Source: Bacilli bacterium (GTDB taxonomy: Bacteria; Bacillota_I; Bacilli_A; RF39; UBA660). Taken from it: a stretch of 49,232 nt of DNA. Of the stretch, positions 8,255 to 17,350 are shown one piece after another; the first letter of the stretch is position 1, and every line of letters begins with the position of its first letter. The notes under the pieces are model-generated. The model worked only from the letters and a program-made list of their open reading frames with translations, ran no database searches and had not been told where the DNA came from. A program made the position numbers and the translations under genes. The DNA lies in NCBI GenBank assembly GCA_017459425.1, contig JAFUCZ010000036.1, forward strand, positions 1-49,232, in the 5' to 3' direction.

Positions 8255-8968
8255 ATGAACATAATTCCAATAATACTTACAATAATAATAGTTTTCATGA
8301 TATTACTTTATACTTATAAAAAAGATTATATTGAAAAAGAACCTAAGAAAAAAATAATACTATTATTTTTGCTGGGTTTTGTTTCTTTGATTTTATCTAA
8401 ATATATTTTATCCATATTTTTAACATTTTTTCCTGATATATCAGAGGAGGTAAATAATCCTAATACTTTTGTACAAATTGTAATATCTTTTGGTGAAATT
8501 GGATTTATAGAAGAGTTATCCAAATGGATTTTATTAATGATTTTTATATGGAAAAGCAAAGATTTTAATTATGTGTATGATGCTATTGTATATTCAGTGT
8601 GTATTGCGTTAGGATTTGCACTTTTAGAAAACATTATATATGTAATTAATTATGAAAATAATGCCTTAATATTTAGGTTGTTTTTCACAATACCTGTTCA
8701 TGCTACATTTGGAGTAATATCTGGTTTTTATATAGGCAAAGCTAAAGTTTTTTCTAAAAAGAAAGTTGAAAATAATATTACATACAATTTATTTTTAAGT
8801 TTATTTATTCCAATAATTATGCACGGATTATATGATTTTATATTAGTTAAAGGAATAGGAATATATGCAATTATATTTATAGCTATTGTAATTATTTACT
8901 ATATAATTTCTATAATAGCTATTAACTCTACTAATAGAATAGATTATGTGTTATATGAAGACAAATAA
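8255..8968 (+). CDS. prsW: PrsW family intramembrane glutamic-type protease
   Basis: 237 residues with about seven to eight membrane segments. The family's conserved elements are all present: EELSK with Glu86-Glu87, FALLENIIY with Glu125-Asn126, His149 in IPVHATFG, and MHGLYDF with His190 and Asp194. PrsW of B. subtilis makes the first cut in anti-sigma factor RsiW; no RsiW or ECF sigma gene is in this window, so the substrate is unknown. A strong SD (AAAGGAGG) precedes the ATG. The 3' end overlaps the next gene by 14 bases, so the two are probably coupled. Confidence 0.9.
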   Translation: MNIIPIILTIIIVFMILLYTYKKDYIEKEPKKKIILLFLLGFVSLILSKYILSIFLTFFPDISEEVNNPNTFVQIVISFGEIGFIEELSKWILLMIFIWKSKDFNYVYDAIVYSVCIALGFALLENIIYVINYENNALIFRLFFTIPVHATFGVISGFYIGKAKVFSKKKVENNITYNLFLSLFIPIIMHGLYDFILVKGIGIYAIIFIAIVIIYYIISIIAINSTNRIDYVLYEDK

Positions 8969-10601
8969 ATTAGTAGTACATTTAATTTCTGTTTTTGTAT
9001 GCATATTTCCATTTATTACTCTTTTACATATTGAAAAATTGACAGGTATTGATTATTATGTATATCCAAGTCAGAATGGTTATATAGCGGATTATTTTTT
9101 ATATTATAAAGAAGTATTTTTAATATTATTTTCTCTAGTACTAATTTGTTTTTTGATATATGATTTATTATTTAATGAAAATACTAAATTAAAAACCAAA
9201 CAATTTGTTAGTGTATTACCATTTATAATTATATATATAATATTAATTGTTTTATCATCGATAAATTCTTCAAATAAAAATGTAGTTTTAATGGGCTCTT
9301 ATACTGAGTACGAAGGGGTACTTGCTTTAATATCATATATTATTTTGATGATTTCATCTTATAACTTTATTGATGATTATAATAATTATATTTTTAAAAG
9401 GGCAATAATTATATTATCATTTATTATTGGTTTGCTTTCTATAATTGAATTTTTTTATAAACCACTTTTAATGATTGATTTTATAAATAGCAAATTGAGA
9501 TTAAATGAATTAATTATAATGGATTCAAAGGTGGCTTTGACATTTTACAATTCAAATTATTTAGGTGGAATTTGTAGCTTATTATTACCAAGTAATATTA
9601 TTCTTTATTTAAAAAACGAAGGTGTAAAGAAATATTTATATTTTTCTTCATCATGCTTAATATATTTTTCGCTTATAGTTTCTGGCTCAAACGCAAGTAT
9701 ATATTCTTCAATTATTATTTTTAGTATTTTAGTATTATCCAATCTAAAAAAAATAAAGCAATATTTTTTTAAAGTATTAATTATAGCAAGTATTTTTATT
9801 ATATTGCCTATAATATTACTTTTTAATAATAAGTTTAGAAGTCAAATAAACAAACATTTCAAAAAAAATACTGTTAACAATAGTTTTAATATTGATAACA
9901 TATCAACAACAGATGAAAAAATCATTTTAACAAGTACAGATAAATTTATAGAATTCGAAAAAAATAATGGTGATATTGTTATAAATTATAACGATGAAAA
10001 ATTACTTATAAATGAAAAGAACAAAGATTATAATTTGAATAATTATATATTTAATTATGATGGCGAAATTTTAACATGTGAACTTGGTTATCAAAATGCT
10101 CTTTATTTATATTTTAAAGGTAAACCTGGAATTATTGTTAATAAGAAGGTTATTACAAATTTCAAAAAATATAATAATAATTTATACCCAATATATAGTT
10201 TTGCAACCGGTAGGGGTTATATTTGGATAAATAGTATAAAAATATTAAAAAATACAATTTTAATAGGAAAAGGACCGGGTAATTTTATATATAATTACGA
10301 TCAAACTGATGTTGTAGGTTTGTTAAAAGTACACAATAATTCAAATGTAATTATAGATAAACCTCATAACTGGTATTTGCAAATTATAATAAGTACTGGA
10401 TTTATATCATTTATATGTATTAGCATCATTTTTATTAAAATTATATCTAAAAATATAATACAAAAAAATAAAAATCATTTTGATTATGGAATACTAATTG
10501 GGATATGCACATTTTTAGTCGTTGGCGTATTTAATGATAGTATAATATCTGTTAATCCTGTTTTTTGGATATTAATTGGTTATCTTTTAAAAAATCAATA
10601 A
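8955..10601 (+). CDS. O-antigen ligase/Wzy-like polytopic membrane protein
   Basis: About 548 residues with at least ten membrane segments in N- and C-terminal blocks and a large outside loop (about residues 300-420). The loop end carries ATGRGYIWINS...ILIGKGPGNF and DKPHNWYLQIIISTG, the Wzy_C/WaaL signature: conserved Arg, GxGpg, and His in the HN.YL motif. Such proteins join or polymerise lipid-linked glycans on the outer membrane face. No glycosyltransferase cluster is adjacent, so the glycan is unknown. ATG at 8955 or 8946 are both possible inside the end of prsW; neither has a clear SD, suggesting coupling to prsW translation. Confidence 0.78.
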   Translation: MKTNKLVVHLISVFVCIFPFITLLHIEKLTGIDYYVYPSQNGYIADYFLYYKEVFLILFSLVLICFLIYDLLFNENTKLKTKQFVSVLPFIIIYIILIVLSSINSSNKNVVLMGSYTEYEGVLALISYIILMISSYNFIDDYNNYIFKRAIIILSFIIGLLSIIEFFYKPLLMIDFINSKLRLNELIIMDSKVALTFYNSNYLGGICSLLLPSNIILYLKNEGVKKYLYFSSSCLIYFSLIVSGSNASIYSSIIIFSILVLSNLKKIKQYFFKVLIIASIFIILPIILLFNNKFRSQINKHFKKNTVNNSFNIDNISTTDEKIILTSTDKFIEFEKNNGDIVINYNDEKLLINEKNKDYNLNNYIFNYDGEILTCELGYQNALYLYFKGKPGIIVNKKVITNFKKYNNNLYPIYSFATGRGYIWINSIKILKNTILIGKGPGNFIYNYDQTDVVGLLKVHNNSNVIIDKPHNWYLQIIISTGFISFICISIIFIKIISKNIIQKNKNHFDYGILIGICTFLVVGVFNDSIISVNPVFWILIGYLLKNQ

Positions 10602-10611
10602 TTAAGATGAT

Positions 10612-10650
10612 AAAAAAATCTACACAAACAAAAAAGATGTAGATTTTTTT
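10612..10650. terminator. Bidirectional terminator between convergent genes
   Basis: A perfect 13-bp stem (AAAAAAATCTACA / TGTAGATTTTTTT) around a 13-base A-rich loop. A-tract on the left and T-tract on the right allow termination from either side. Confidence 0.85.
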
Positions 10651-10671
10651 ATAAAAAGATAATATGCCATA

Positions 10672-11607
10672 TTATATACAATATTTACCCTGATATGAAT
10701 CTCTTCTTACTAATTCTTTATCTATGTCATTTAATACACATAATTTTTTTACAACCCAATTTGGCTCAATTAAATCTTCTAATTTAGGGTCAGCAGTTAA
10801 TCTATGTATAACTATTTTTTCATTTAGCAATTCTAACTGATCACAAACAATATCAACATATTCTTCTTTTGTAAGAACATTAAATTTATTTTTCTCATAT
10901 ATTTTTTCAAGTTTAGTATTTTTAGTAATTAGAAGCATATGTATTTTAATTCCTTGAATATCTAACTTGTTTAAATGCTTAACAGTTTCTAGCATCATTT
11001 CTTTTGTTTCATTTGGTAGTCCATTGATAATATGTACAACTACATTTATATTTCGTTCTCTTAGTTTTTTAACCATTGTGTCAAATTCTTCTAACGAATG
11101 ACATCTATTAATATAATTAGATGTTTTTTCATGTATAGTTTGAAGACCAAGCTCAACAGTTAAATATGTTCTTGAATTTAATTCTTCTAAGTATTCAAGA
11201 CATTCATCTGTAATTGAATCAGCTCGAGTAGCAATTGAAAGTCCAATTACATCTTTAAGTTTTAAAATAGGTTCAAATTTTTCTTTTAATGTCTTAACGC
11301 TTGCATACGTGTTTGTTCTTGCTTGAAAATAACCTATGTATTTACTGTTGGGCCATTTTTTAAGTATTACATCTTTAACTTCATTAAACTGAGTAATTAA
11401 ATCTTTATTAATATCCCCAGCAAATTCACCACTACCAGATTTGGAACAATAAATGCATCCACCGGTTCCTTTCGTACCATCAATGTTAGGACAAGTAAAT
11501 CCAGCATTTAAGCTTACTTTAAATACCTTAGAATTAAATTTATGTTTATAAAAATAATCTAGAGTATGATATCTTTTATTTGTATCTGAAAATTTAAAAT
11601 TATTCAT
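10672..11607 (-). CDS. Radical SAM protein, YtqA/YhcC (TIGR01212) family
   Basis: 311 residues. The N-terminal KRYHTLDYFYKHKF and the cluster motif Cys39-x11-Cys51-x2-Cys54 (in TCPNIDGTKGTGGCIYC) are typical of the YtqA/YhcC group, whose spacing differs from classic CxxxCxxC. GYFQARTNTYA, GLSIATRADSI and LTVELGLQT follow in the right order along the TIM barrel, and the C-terminal HRLTADP is conserved in the family. The enzymes cleave S-adenosylmethionine with a [4Fe-4S] cluster; I do not assign a substrate. Monocistronic, with its own upstream region shared with the divergent transporter gene. Confidence 0.9.
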   Translation of the reverse strand: MNNFKFSDTNKRYHTLDYFYKHKFNSKVFKVSLNAGFTCPNIDGTKGTGGCIYCSKSGSGEFAGDINKDLITQFNEVKDVILKKWPNSKYIGYFQARTNTYASVKTLKEKFEPILKLKDVIGLSIATRADSITDECLEYLEELNSRTYLTVELGLQTIHEKTSNYINRCHSLEEFDTMVKKLRERNINVVVHIINGLPNETKEMMLETVKHLNKLDIQGIKIHMLLITKNTKLEKIYEKNKFNVLTKEEYVDIVCDQLELLNEKIVIHRLTADPKLEDLIEPNWVVKKLCVLNDIDKELVRRDSYQGKYCI

Positions 11608-11686
11608 TTTCTCACACCTTTTTAAATATTATATCATCTATATTAGTGAAAAATTAATGAAAAATAAAGAAATTATTAAAAAATAT

Positions 11687-11714
11687 TTGTATAATTTTTT
11701 AAAAATGCTATAAT
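11687..11714 (+). promoter_or_regulatory. Sigma-A-type promoter of the YfcC-like transporter gene
   Basis: TTGTAT at 11687-11692 and TATAAT at 11709-11714 with a 16-base spacer. TGC directly before the -10 adds an extended -10 element. The SD AGGAGG follows 7 bases after the -10, so the leader is very short. Confidence 0.6.
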
Positions 11715-11732
11715 TAACTTAGGAGGTAAAAT

Positions 11733-13190
11733 ATGAAAAAGAAAAATTTGTTAAAAGTGTTGGCAATTGTTTTTGCTGTATATGTTATTCTTAGTTGGAT
11801 TATTCCAGCAGGATACTTTCAAGATGGTAAGTTAGTTGCAGATCAAACAACTCCAGTTGGATTATTCTCTATAATCCGTTATCCAATTATAACATTATCT
11901 AGTTCTGTATTCTTACTATATGGATTAATAGTAGTGTTAATTGGTGGACTATATGGTGTTTTAAATAAGACTGGTGCTTATTCAAAATTTGTTGAAAAAG
12001 TCGTAGAAAAAAATAAAGGAAAAGGCAATAAATTTATAATAATTACTATAATTATTTTTGCGCTTTTATCTTCATTAACTGGACTTACATTACCACTTTT
12101 AATACTTGTTCCATTTTTTGTTACAGTATTATTATTACTTGGGTATGATAAACCAGTTGCAATGGTATCTACTTTTGGAGCTATTTTAGTTGGTAATATC
12201 GGATGTACTTATGGATTTAATATAGCAGGATATACTAATTATTTCTTAAATACAGGTATTAACACTGAAATAATATCAAAAGCAATTTTCTTAGTAATTA
12301 TAACATTCTTACTTATTATGTTTGTTATTAGAGCAAGTAAAAAAACTGTAAAAGTAGATAAAAAGAAAAAAGGATTAAAGAAAAAAGAGATAGTAGAAGA
12401 GCATAAAGCTTCAGCACCTTTATATACTAAAACTGATGATAGTAAAAAATCAGTAGTTCCTATTATTGTAATTACATGCTTTGTAGTTGTACTTGCAATA
12501 GTTGGAATGTATAATTGGGAAATAGCATTTAAATTTGATGTATTTAATAATTTCCATGAAAAAATCATGGCAATTAATATAAAAGATTATCCAATTATGA
12601 GTAATATTTTAGGTGGAGTAGATGCACTTGGATATTGGTCAAATTATGATCTTGCAATATTAATTATCCTAGCAACAATTTTAATTGGATGGATTTATAA
12701 TGTTAAAGCAAAAGATTTCTTTAATGGCTTTGTAGAAGGAGTTAAAGAAATGCTTCCAGTAGCATTCTATATGATGATTGCAAATATTATTTTCTTAATT
12801 ATGAATAGTAGTAGTACTGGAGGAACAATGTTTGCTACAATTTCTAATTTCTTCTTAAGCATGACTAAGAATTTTAACGCTGTTGTTATGGTAGTAGTTT
12901 CAGCAATAGGCGGGGTATTCTATAATGATTTCCCATATTTATTAAATACATTAAATTCGCAAATTACAACACTTTATACTGACACAAAATTATATCCTTT
13001 AATTGCATTTATAATGCAATCAATACATGGAATAGTACAGTTATTAGTTCCAACAAGTATGATTCTATTTGGAGGATTAAAATACTTTGGTATTTCATTT
13101 AAAGAATGGATTAAATTTATTTGGAAGTATGTACTTGAAATACTAGCAATTTCTATTGTCATAATGATTGTTATTGCAGTATTAATATAA
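11733..13190 (+). CDS. YfcC/DcuC-like ion-transporter superfamily permease
   Basis: 485 residues, 10-12 membrane segments, with a Lys-rich cytoplasmic loop near residues 200-245. The opening LSWIIPAGYF and the segments LTGLTLPLLILVPFFV, GAILVGNIGCTYGFNIAGYTNYFLN and YYxxNDFPYLLNT-like GVFYNDFPYLLNTL suggest the YfcC/C4-dicarboxylate-carrier (IT superfamily) group, which takes up carboxylates or amino acids. An AbgT-type assignment is a weaker alternative. Substrate cannot be read from the sequence. It has its own promoter and a strong terminator, so it is monocistronic. Confidence 0.65.
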   Translation: MKKKNLLKVLAIVFAVYVILSWIIPAGYFQDGKLVADQTTPVGLFSIIRYPIITLSSSVFLLYGLIVVLIGGLYGVLNKTGAYSKFVEKVVEKNKGKGNKFIIITIIIFALLSSLTGLTLPLLILVPFFVTVLLLLGYDKPVAMVSTFGAILVGNIGCTYGFNIAGYTNYFLNTGINTEIISKAIFLVIITFLLIMFVIRASKKTVKVDKKKKGLKKKEIVEEHKASAPLYTKTDDSKKSVVPIIVITCFVVVLAIVGMYNWEIAFKFDVFNNFHEKIMAINIKDYPIMSNILGGVDALGYWSNYDLAILIILATILIGWIYNVKAKDFFNGFVEGVKEMLPVAFYMMIANIIFLIMNSSSTGGTMFATISNFFLSMTKNFNAVVMVVVSAIGGVFYNDFPYLLNTLNSQITTLYTDTKLYPLIAFIMQSIHGIVQLLVPTSMILFGGLKYFGISFKEWIKFIWKYVLEILAISIVIMIVIAVLI

Positions 13191-13194
13191 AACT

Positions 13195-13220
13195 AGATAC
13201 AAGGTCACTTGTATCTTTTT
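13195..13220 (+). terminator. Terminator after the YfcC-like transporter gene
   Basis: Perfect 9-bp stem AGATACAAG / CTTGTATCT with loop GTCA and five following T, directly after the stop codon. Confidence 0.9.
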
Positions 13221-13267
13221 TATTGTAGATAAATTCAAAATATGTTAATATTTAATTAGGTGAAAGT

Positions 13268-13903
13268 ATGATAATTACAATAAACGATATTGAATATAGT
13301 GTAGTAATAATTAAAAAAAATAATAAAAATACATATATAAGATTAAAAGAAAATAATGTAATACAAGTAACAACATCTTATCTTACAAGTAAAAAAGCAG
13401 TTTTAAATTTAATTTATCAAAATGAAACATATATAAAAAAAATGCAAGAAAAAATAAACAAAAATAATAAAAAAGAAAATGACTTTTACTATTTAGGAAA
13501 TAAATATGACATAGTAGTTATAGATGGCTTAAAAGATATAGACAGAGTAGATAATAAAATATATACACCAAGTATAGAAATATTAAATAAATATATAACT
13601 AAAGAATTAAAAAAAATATATTTAGAACGACTTGATTATTGGTATAATAACTTTGAAGAAAATATTCCATATCCAAAATTAAAAGTTAGAAAAATGAAAA
13701 CAAGATGGGGTGTATGTAATAGAAAAAACATAACAGTTACACTTAATTCAGAACTTATCAGATATAACATAAGATGTTTAGATTATGTTATTGTTCATGA
13801 ATTATCGCATTATATTCATTTTAATCATTCAGCAGCCTTTTGGCAATTAGTTTCTAAATATTGTCCAAATTATAAAGTAATAAGAAAAGAATTAAGAGAT
13901 TAA
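13268..13903 (+). CDS. YgjP-like zinc metallopeptidase (DUF45, M48-related)
   Basis: 211 residues. The zinc motif HELSH is at 177-181, followed by His187 in HFNHSAAFW. The preceding TRWGVCNRKNITVTLNSELI is the family's conserved strand block, and the tail YCPNYKVIRKELRD is also typical. The fold belongs to the YgjP/SprT group of minimal metallopeptidases; a substrate is unknown. ATG follows GGTGAAAG. The N-terminal half is very Lys/Asn-rich, as in AT-rich genomes. Ends in a hairpin at 13885. Confidence 0.88.
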   Translation: MIITINDIEYSVVIIKKNNKNTYIRLKENNVIQVTTSYLTSKKAVLNLIYQNETYIKKMQEKINKNNKKENDFYYLGNKYDIVVIDGLKDIDRVDNKIYTPSIEILNKYITKELKKIYLERLDYWYNNFEENIPYPKLKVRKMKTRWGVCNRKNITVTLNSELIRYNIRCLDYVIVHELSHYIHFNHSAAFWQLVSKYCPNYKVIRKELRD

Positions 13904-13913
13904 TTCTTTTTTT
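13885..13913 (+). terminator. Terminator after the YgjP-like gene
   Basis: AAGAATTA / TAATTCTT stem with a 6-base loop, then a T-run; the stop codon lies in the right arm. Confidence 0.7.
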
Positions 13914-13959
13914 GACATTTAATTTAAACCCAATATATTAATATTAATGTGGTGAGAAA

Positions 13960-14130
13960 ATGAAAGTTAAAATATTTGATGAAGAAAGCGAGTTAGATTT
14001 AGAAGATGATATTAATAAATTTTTATCTGAAGTAAAGGATATTATTGATATAAAATATCAAATATCGGCAAGTGTTTTTTCAGAAGAACAAGTTTATTGT
14101 TTTTCAGCTATGATTATTTATACAAAATAA
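13960..14130 (+). CDS. Cse60-like small sporulation protein
   Basis: 56 residues, too short for most gene callers. MKVKIFDEESELDLEDDINKFL is followed by IDIKYQISAS and ends QVYCFSAMIIYTK. This is the Cse60 pattern: acidic N-terminus, then IKY.......CFSAMIIY. In Bacillus cse60 is a small sigma-E-controlled gene of unknown function. ATG comes after GGTGAG. It ends 60 bases before clpC with no hairpin between them, so it may be the first gene of a clpC operon. Confidence 0.8.
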   Translation: MKVKIFDEESELDLEDDINKFLSEVKDIIDIKYQISASVFSEEQVYCFSAMIIYTK

Positions 14131-14190
14131 ATGATTAAAAAAATAAAAAATACTCAATATAAACATAGAATAATAATGGAGGGTGATGAC

Positions 14191-16506
14191 ATGTTTGGAA
14201 ATTTTACAGAAGAAACAAGAAAAATATTAATTGACGCTAAAAAAGAAATGTACGAATTAAAACATCCTTATGTAGGAAGTGAACATTTACTTCTTGCGAT
14301 TTTAAAAGAAAATAATAATGTTTCAAATAAGCTAAAAGATTATGATTTAACATATAATATTTTAAAAGAAGAAATAATAAAAGTAGTAGGTATAGGAAGT
14401 AGTAACAGTAAATGGTTTTTATATACACCATTATTAAAAAGAGTTATTGAAAATGCAATACTTGACAGCAAAGAAAATAATCAAGGAATTGTTACAATAG
14501 AACACTTATTTTCAAGTTTACTTGAAGAAGGTGAAGGAGTTGCGATTAGAATTCTACTTGGGATGGATATAGATATAGATGCACTATATAGTGAATTTGC
14601 TTATAAACTATCAAATAAGACAAGTAAAAAAAACAAAAAACTACTGCTAGAAGAATTAGGTGTAGATTTAACTAAAAAAGCTTTAAATAATGAATTAGAT
14701 CCTGTAGTTGGTAGGGATACTGAAATTAAAAGAGTTCTTGAAATTTTATCACGTAGAACAAAAAACAATCCTATTTTAATTGGTGAGGCAGGAGTAGGTA
14801 AAACAGCAATAGTAGAGGAATTAAGTAGAATGATTGTTAGTGGTAATGTACCATTACAACTAAAAAATAAAAGAATTATTTCTTTAGATATGGCATCAAC
14901 TGTAGCAGGTACCAAATATAGAGGTGAATTTGAAGATAGAGTAAAAAAAATATTAAAGGAGATAGAAGAAAACGATGATATTATTTTATTTATAGATGAA
15001 ATACATACACTTGTTGGAGCTGGTGGTGCAGAAGGAGCAATTGATGCATCAAATATTTTTAAACCTTCACTTGCTCGCGGAAAATTAAGATGTATTGGTG
15101 CAACCACAATAAATGAATATAAAAAATTTATTGAATCAGATAGTGCGTTAGAAAGAAGATTTCAAAAAGTTTTGATTGATATTCCAGATAAAAAAATGAC
15201 TAGAGAAATTCTTGCTAATTTAAAAGAAATATATGAAGGATTTCATTCAGTTATAATACCAGATGAAATAATAGATTTAATTATAAATTTATCAGAAAAA
15301 TATATTTATGATAGATATAATCCTGATAAAGCGATAGATATACTTGATGAAGTATGTGCGAGTGTAAGCTTAAAGGAAAATAAAAATTTAAAAAAACACC
15401 ATGAACTTACACAACAAATGAAAGATATTATTTTAGAAAAAAATAATGCAATAAAAAAACGTAATTTTGCTTTAGCGTCATCAATGAAAGAAAAAGAAAA
15501 TGAAATAATGGATAAATTAAATAAATTGGAAATAAAACTATTTAGCGAATCGAAGAAACGAATTGTAACAAAAGAAGATGTAGCTACAGTAATAAATTTA
15601 AAAGCAAATATACCTGTATATGAAATATTAAATGACGAATCTAAAATAATGAAAAATTTAGATAAAAACTTAAAATCAAGTATTCTTGGTCAAGATAAAG
15701 CAATAAATGAAGTGTTAAATATTGCAAAAAGAATTAAATTAGGATTAATTGATAATTGTTACTCATTTTTATTTTGTGGTCCATCTGGAGTAGGTAAAAC
15801 TGAATTATCAAAATTATTTGGTAAAAACATTGTAGGTGAATCAAATATAATTAGACTTGATATGAGTGAATATAGCGAAGCTCATTCCATAAGTAAAATA
15901 GTTGGAGCACCACCCGGATATGTGGGATATCAAGATCACTTAAATATTTTAGAAGAAATAAGAAATAAACCATATTCAGTATTAATCTTAGATGAGATAG
16001 AAAAAGCTCATCCAAATATTATCAATTTATTATTCCAAATACTTGAGAATGGGAAAATAAAAGATTCCTCCGGAAGAATCACGAGATTTGATCATGTAAT
16101 CATAATTATGACTTCAAATATTGGATTCTTAGAAAATAACATTGGCTTTAGAGGAAAAGACAATTCTGAATTAAAAACAAAACTAAAAGAGAATTTTTCA
16201 ATACCATTTATTAATAGAATTGATAATATTGTAATATTTAATAGTTTAGATCAAGAAGTAATAAAAACATTAATAAAAAATAAATTAGATAAATTAAAAA
16301 CAAAATATCATAAAAAAAATATAAAAATTTCATACAATAAAAAAATAATTGAACAACTATTAAAAGAATCCAATTATAAAGAATTTGGAGCTAGAAAAAT
16401 AGATAAACTAATCAAAGACAAAGTAGAAGAGTTGATAATAGATTCGATTATTAATAAAGAATATAATATTAACATTAAAACTTTATCGTTAAGTTTATCA
16501 AATTAA
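14191..16506 (+). CDS. clpC: ATP-dependent Clp protease ATP-binding subunit ClpC
   Basis: 771 residues. An N-terminal double Clp-N repeat (FTEETRKILIDAKKEM....HPYVGSEHLLLAIL) precedes AAA-1 with Walker A GEAGVGKT at 198-205 and Walker B ILFIDEIHTL. A UVR-like middle coiled coil (KKRNFALASSMKEKENEI) leads to AAA-2 with GPSGVGKT at 530-537 and VLILDEIEKAHP. The IGF loop (NNIGFRG) for ClpP docking is present. It unfolds proteins for ClpP. The start is the ATG at 14191 after GGAGGGTGATGAC; an in-frame ATG at 14131 lacks an SD. No mcsA, mcsB or ctsR adjoins it, unlike Bacillus. Confidence 0.95.
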   Translation: MFGNFTEETRKILIDAKKEMYELKHPYVGSEHLLLAILKENNNVSNKLKDYDLTYNILKEEIIKVVGIGSSNSKWFLYTPLLKRVIENAILDSKENNQGIVTIEHLFSSLLEEGEGVAIRILLGMDIDIDALYSEFAYKLSNKTSKKNKKLLLEELGVDLTKKALNNELDPVVGRDTEIKRVLEILSRRTKNNPILIGEAGVGKTAIVEELSRMIVSGNVPLQLKNKRIISLDMASTVAGTKYRGEFEDRVKKILKEIEENDDIILFIDEIHTLVGAGGAEGAIDASNIFKPSLARGKLRCIGATTINEYKKFIESDSALERRFQKVLIDIPDKKMTREILANLKEIYEGFHSVIIPDEIIDLIINLSEKYIYDRYNPDKAIDILDEVCASVSLKENKNLKKHHELTQQMKDIILEKNNAIKKRNFALASSMKEKENEIMDKLNKLEIKLFSESKKRIVTKEDVATVINLKANIPVYEILNDESKIMKNLDKNLKSSILGQDKAINEVLNIAKRIKLGLIDNCYSFLFCGPSGVGKTELSKLFGKNIVGESNIIRLDMSEYSEAHSISKIVGAPPGYVGYQDHLNILEEIRNKPYSVLILDEIEKAHPNIINLLFQILENGKIKDSSGRITRFDHVIIIMTSNIGFLENNIGFRGKDNSELKTKLKENFSIPFINRIDNIVIFNSLDQEVIKTLIKNKLDKLKTKYHKKNIKISYNKKIIEQLLKESNYKEFGARKIDKLIKDKVEELIIDSIINKEYNINIKTLSLSLSN

Positions 16507-16537
16507 AAAAATCGATTAATTTTCGATTCTTTTTTTG
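16505..16537. terminator. Bidirectional terminator, clpC / small membrane protein
   Basis: AATCGA / TCGATT stem with A-run left and T-run right. It touches both stop codons of the convergent genes. Confidence 0.65.
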
Positions 16538-16731
16538 TAAATAAATAATTTAAGTATAAAATCAACGAATGCTACAATAATACAAATTATTGCAATTATT
16601 AAAAGAATTCTTGATATAGCACTAGATTCAATACTATTTTTTCCAAAGTAATAGATTCTATTATCTATTTTAAATAAATAAGATACAATTAAAAATAAAA
16701 TTGCTATTACATTAAAACCATTAATTCTCAT
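16516..16731 (-). CDS. Small membrane protein of unknown function
   Basis: 71 residues with two hydrophobic segments (about 6-22 and 41-63), a short Asn/Tyr/Gly loop and a basic tail (KKRIEN), so both ends are probably cytoplasmic. The ATG follows GGGTGGTTAT, and TATAATTATTATAG-like AT-rich sequence just upstream (around 16745-16760) can serve as promoter. Convergent with clpC, sharing its terminator. No family recognised. Confidence 0.7.
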   Translation of the reverse strand: MRINGFNVIAILFLIVSYLFKIDNRIYYFGKNSIESSAISRILLIIAIICIIVAFVDFILKLFIYKKRIEN

Positions 16732-16836
16732 ATAACCACCCTTTACTATAATAATTATACCATGAGTTTTTCCTTTTTAAACATTTTTTCTAGATTTATT
16801 TTAATAAATATGATAAACTGTATATAGGTGAATATC

Positions 16837-17349
16837 ATGTTAGAAGAATCATTAAAACAAAACAATTATTTATCAAATGAAATAAAAGAAAACATAAGTG
16901 AACTTGTAAATACATTTAGTAATAAATTTCCTCAAGTTGATTTAACTAACTTTTATGAGAAAATAAAAACATTGCAAATTAAAAAAATTAGTAAATATTT
17001 AAGTTCTAATATATCGAAATATGATATATTAGAAAATACAATTTATTTTAACAAAGATGAATTAAATAAAGAGTATGATATAAAACATATTTTAATGTAT
17101 GAATTATTAAATGTTATTTCATCAAATGGTTTTAATAATAAAGATGAATTCTTATCACTTAATTGTGGTTTTACTGAAATACTAGCAAATTTACTTGTTG
17201 GAAATGAACTTACTCCTATTTATAAAGAAGAAGCAGTTTATGCAAATATCATATCAATGATGATTGGTGTAGACGTATTACAAGAAGCATATTTTAAAAA
17301 TGATCCAGATTTAATCACAAATGCTTTACAAAGAATTGGAGCGATGTAA
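16837..17349 (+). CDS. Unknown protein resembling a zinc metallopeptidase that has lost its HExxH
   Basis: 170 residues, soluble. The stretch HILMYELLNVIS at 84-95 sits where HExxH proteases have hHELLHVIS: the two His are Tyr88 and Asn92, while Glu89 remains. It is followed by NCGFTEILANLLVGNE at 109-124, like the GFTEYLT motif of Firmicute proteins with this fold, and by YANIISMMIGVDVLQEAYFKND. If the likeness is real, zinc cannot bind as usual. The start is ATG 16837 after AGGTGAAT; the GTG inside the SD is not used. It ends one base before the next gene. Confidence 0.6.
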   Translation: MLEESLKQNNYLSNEIKENISELVNTFSNKFPQVDLTNFYEKIKTLQIKKISKYLSSNISKYDILENTIYFNKDELNKEYDIKHILMYELLNVISSNGFNNKDEFLSLNCGFTEILANLLVGNELTPIYKEEAVYANIISMMIGVDVLQEAYFKNDPDLITNALQRIGAM

Positions 17350-17350
17350 A

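Noticed and set aside
14601-15107. 168-codon open frame on the minus strand
   Set aside because: Lies wholly antisense to the AAA-1 domain of clpC; Ser/Pro/Leu-rich low-complexity product with no SD and no recognisable motif.
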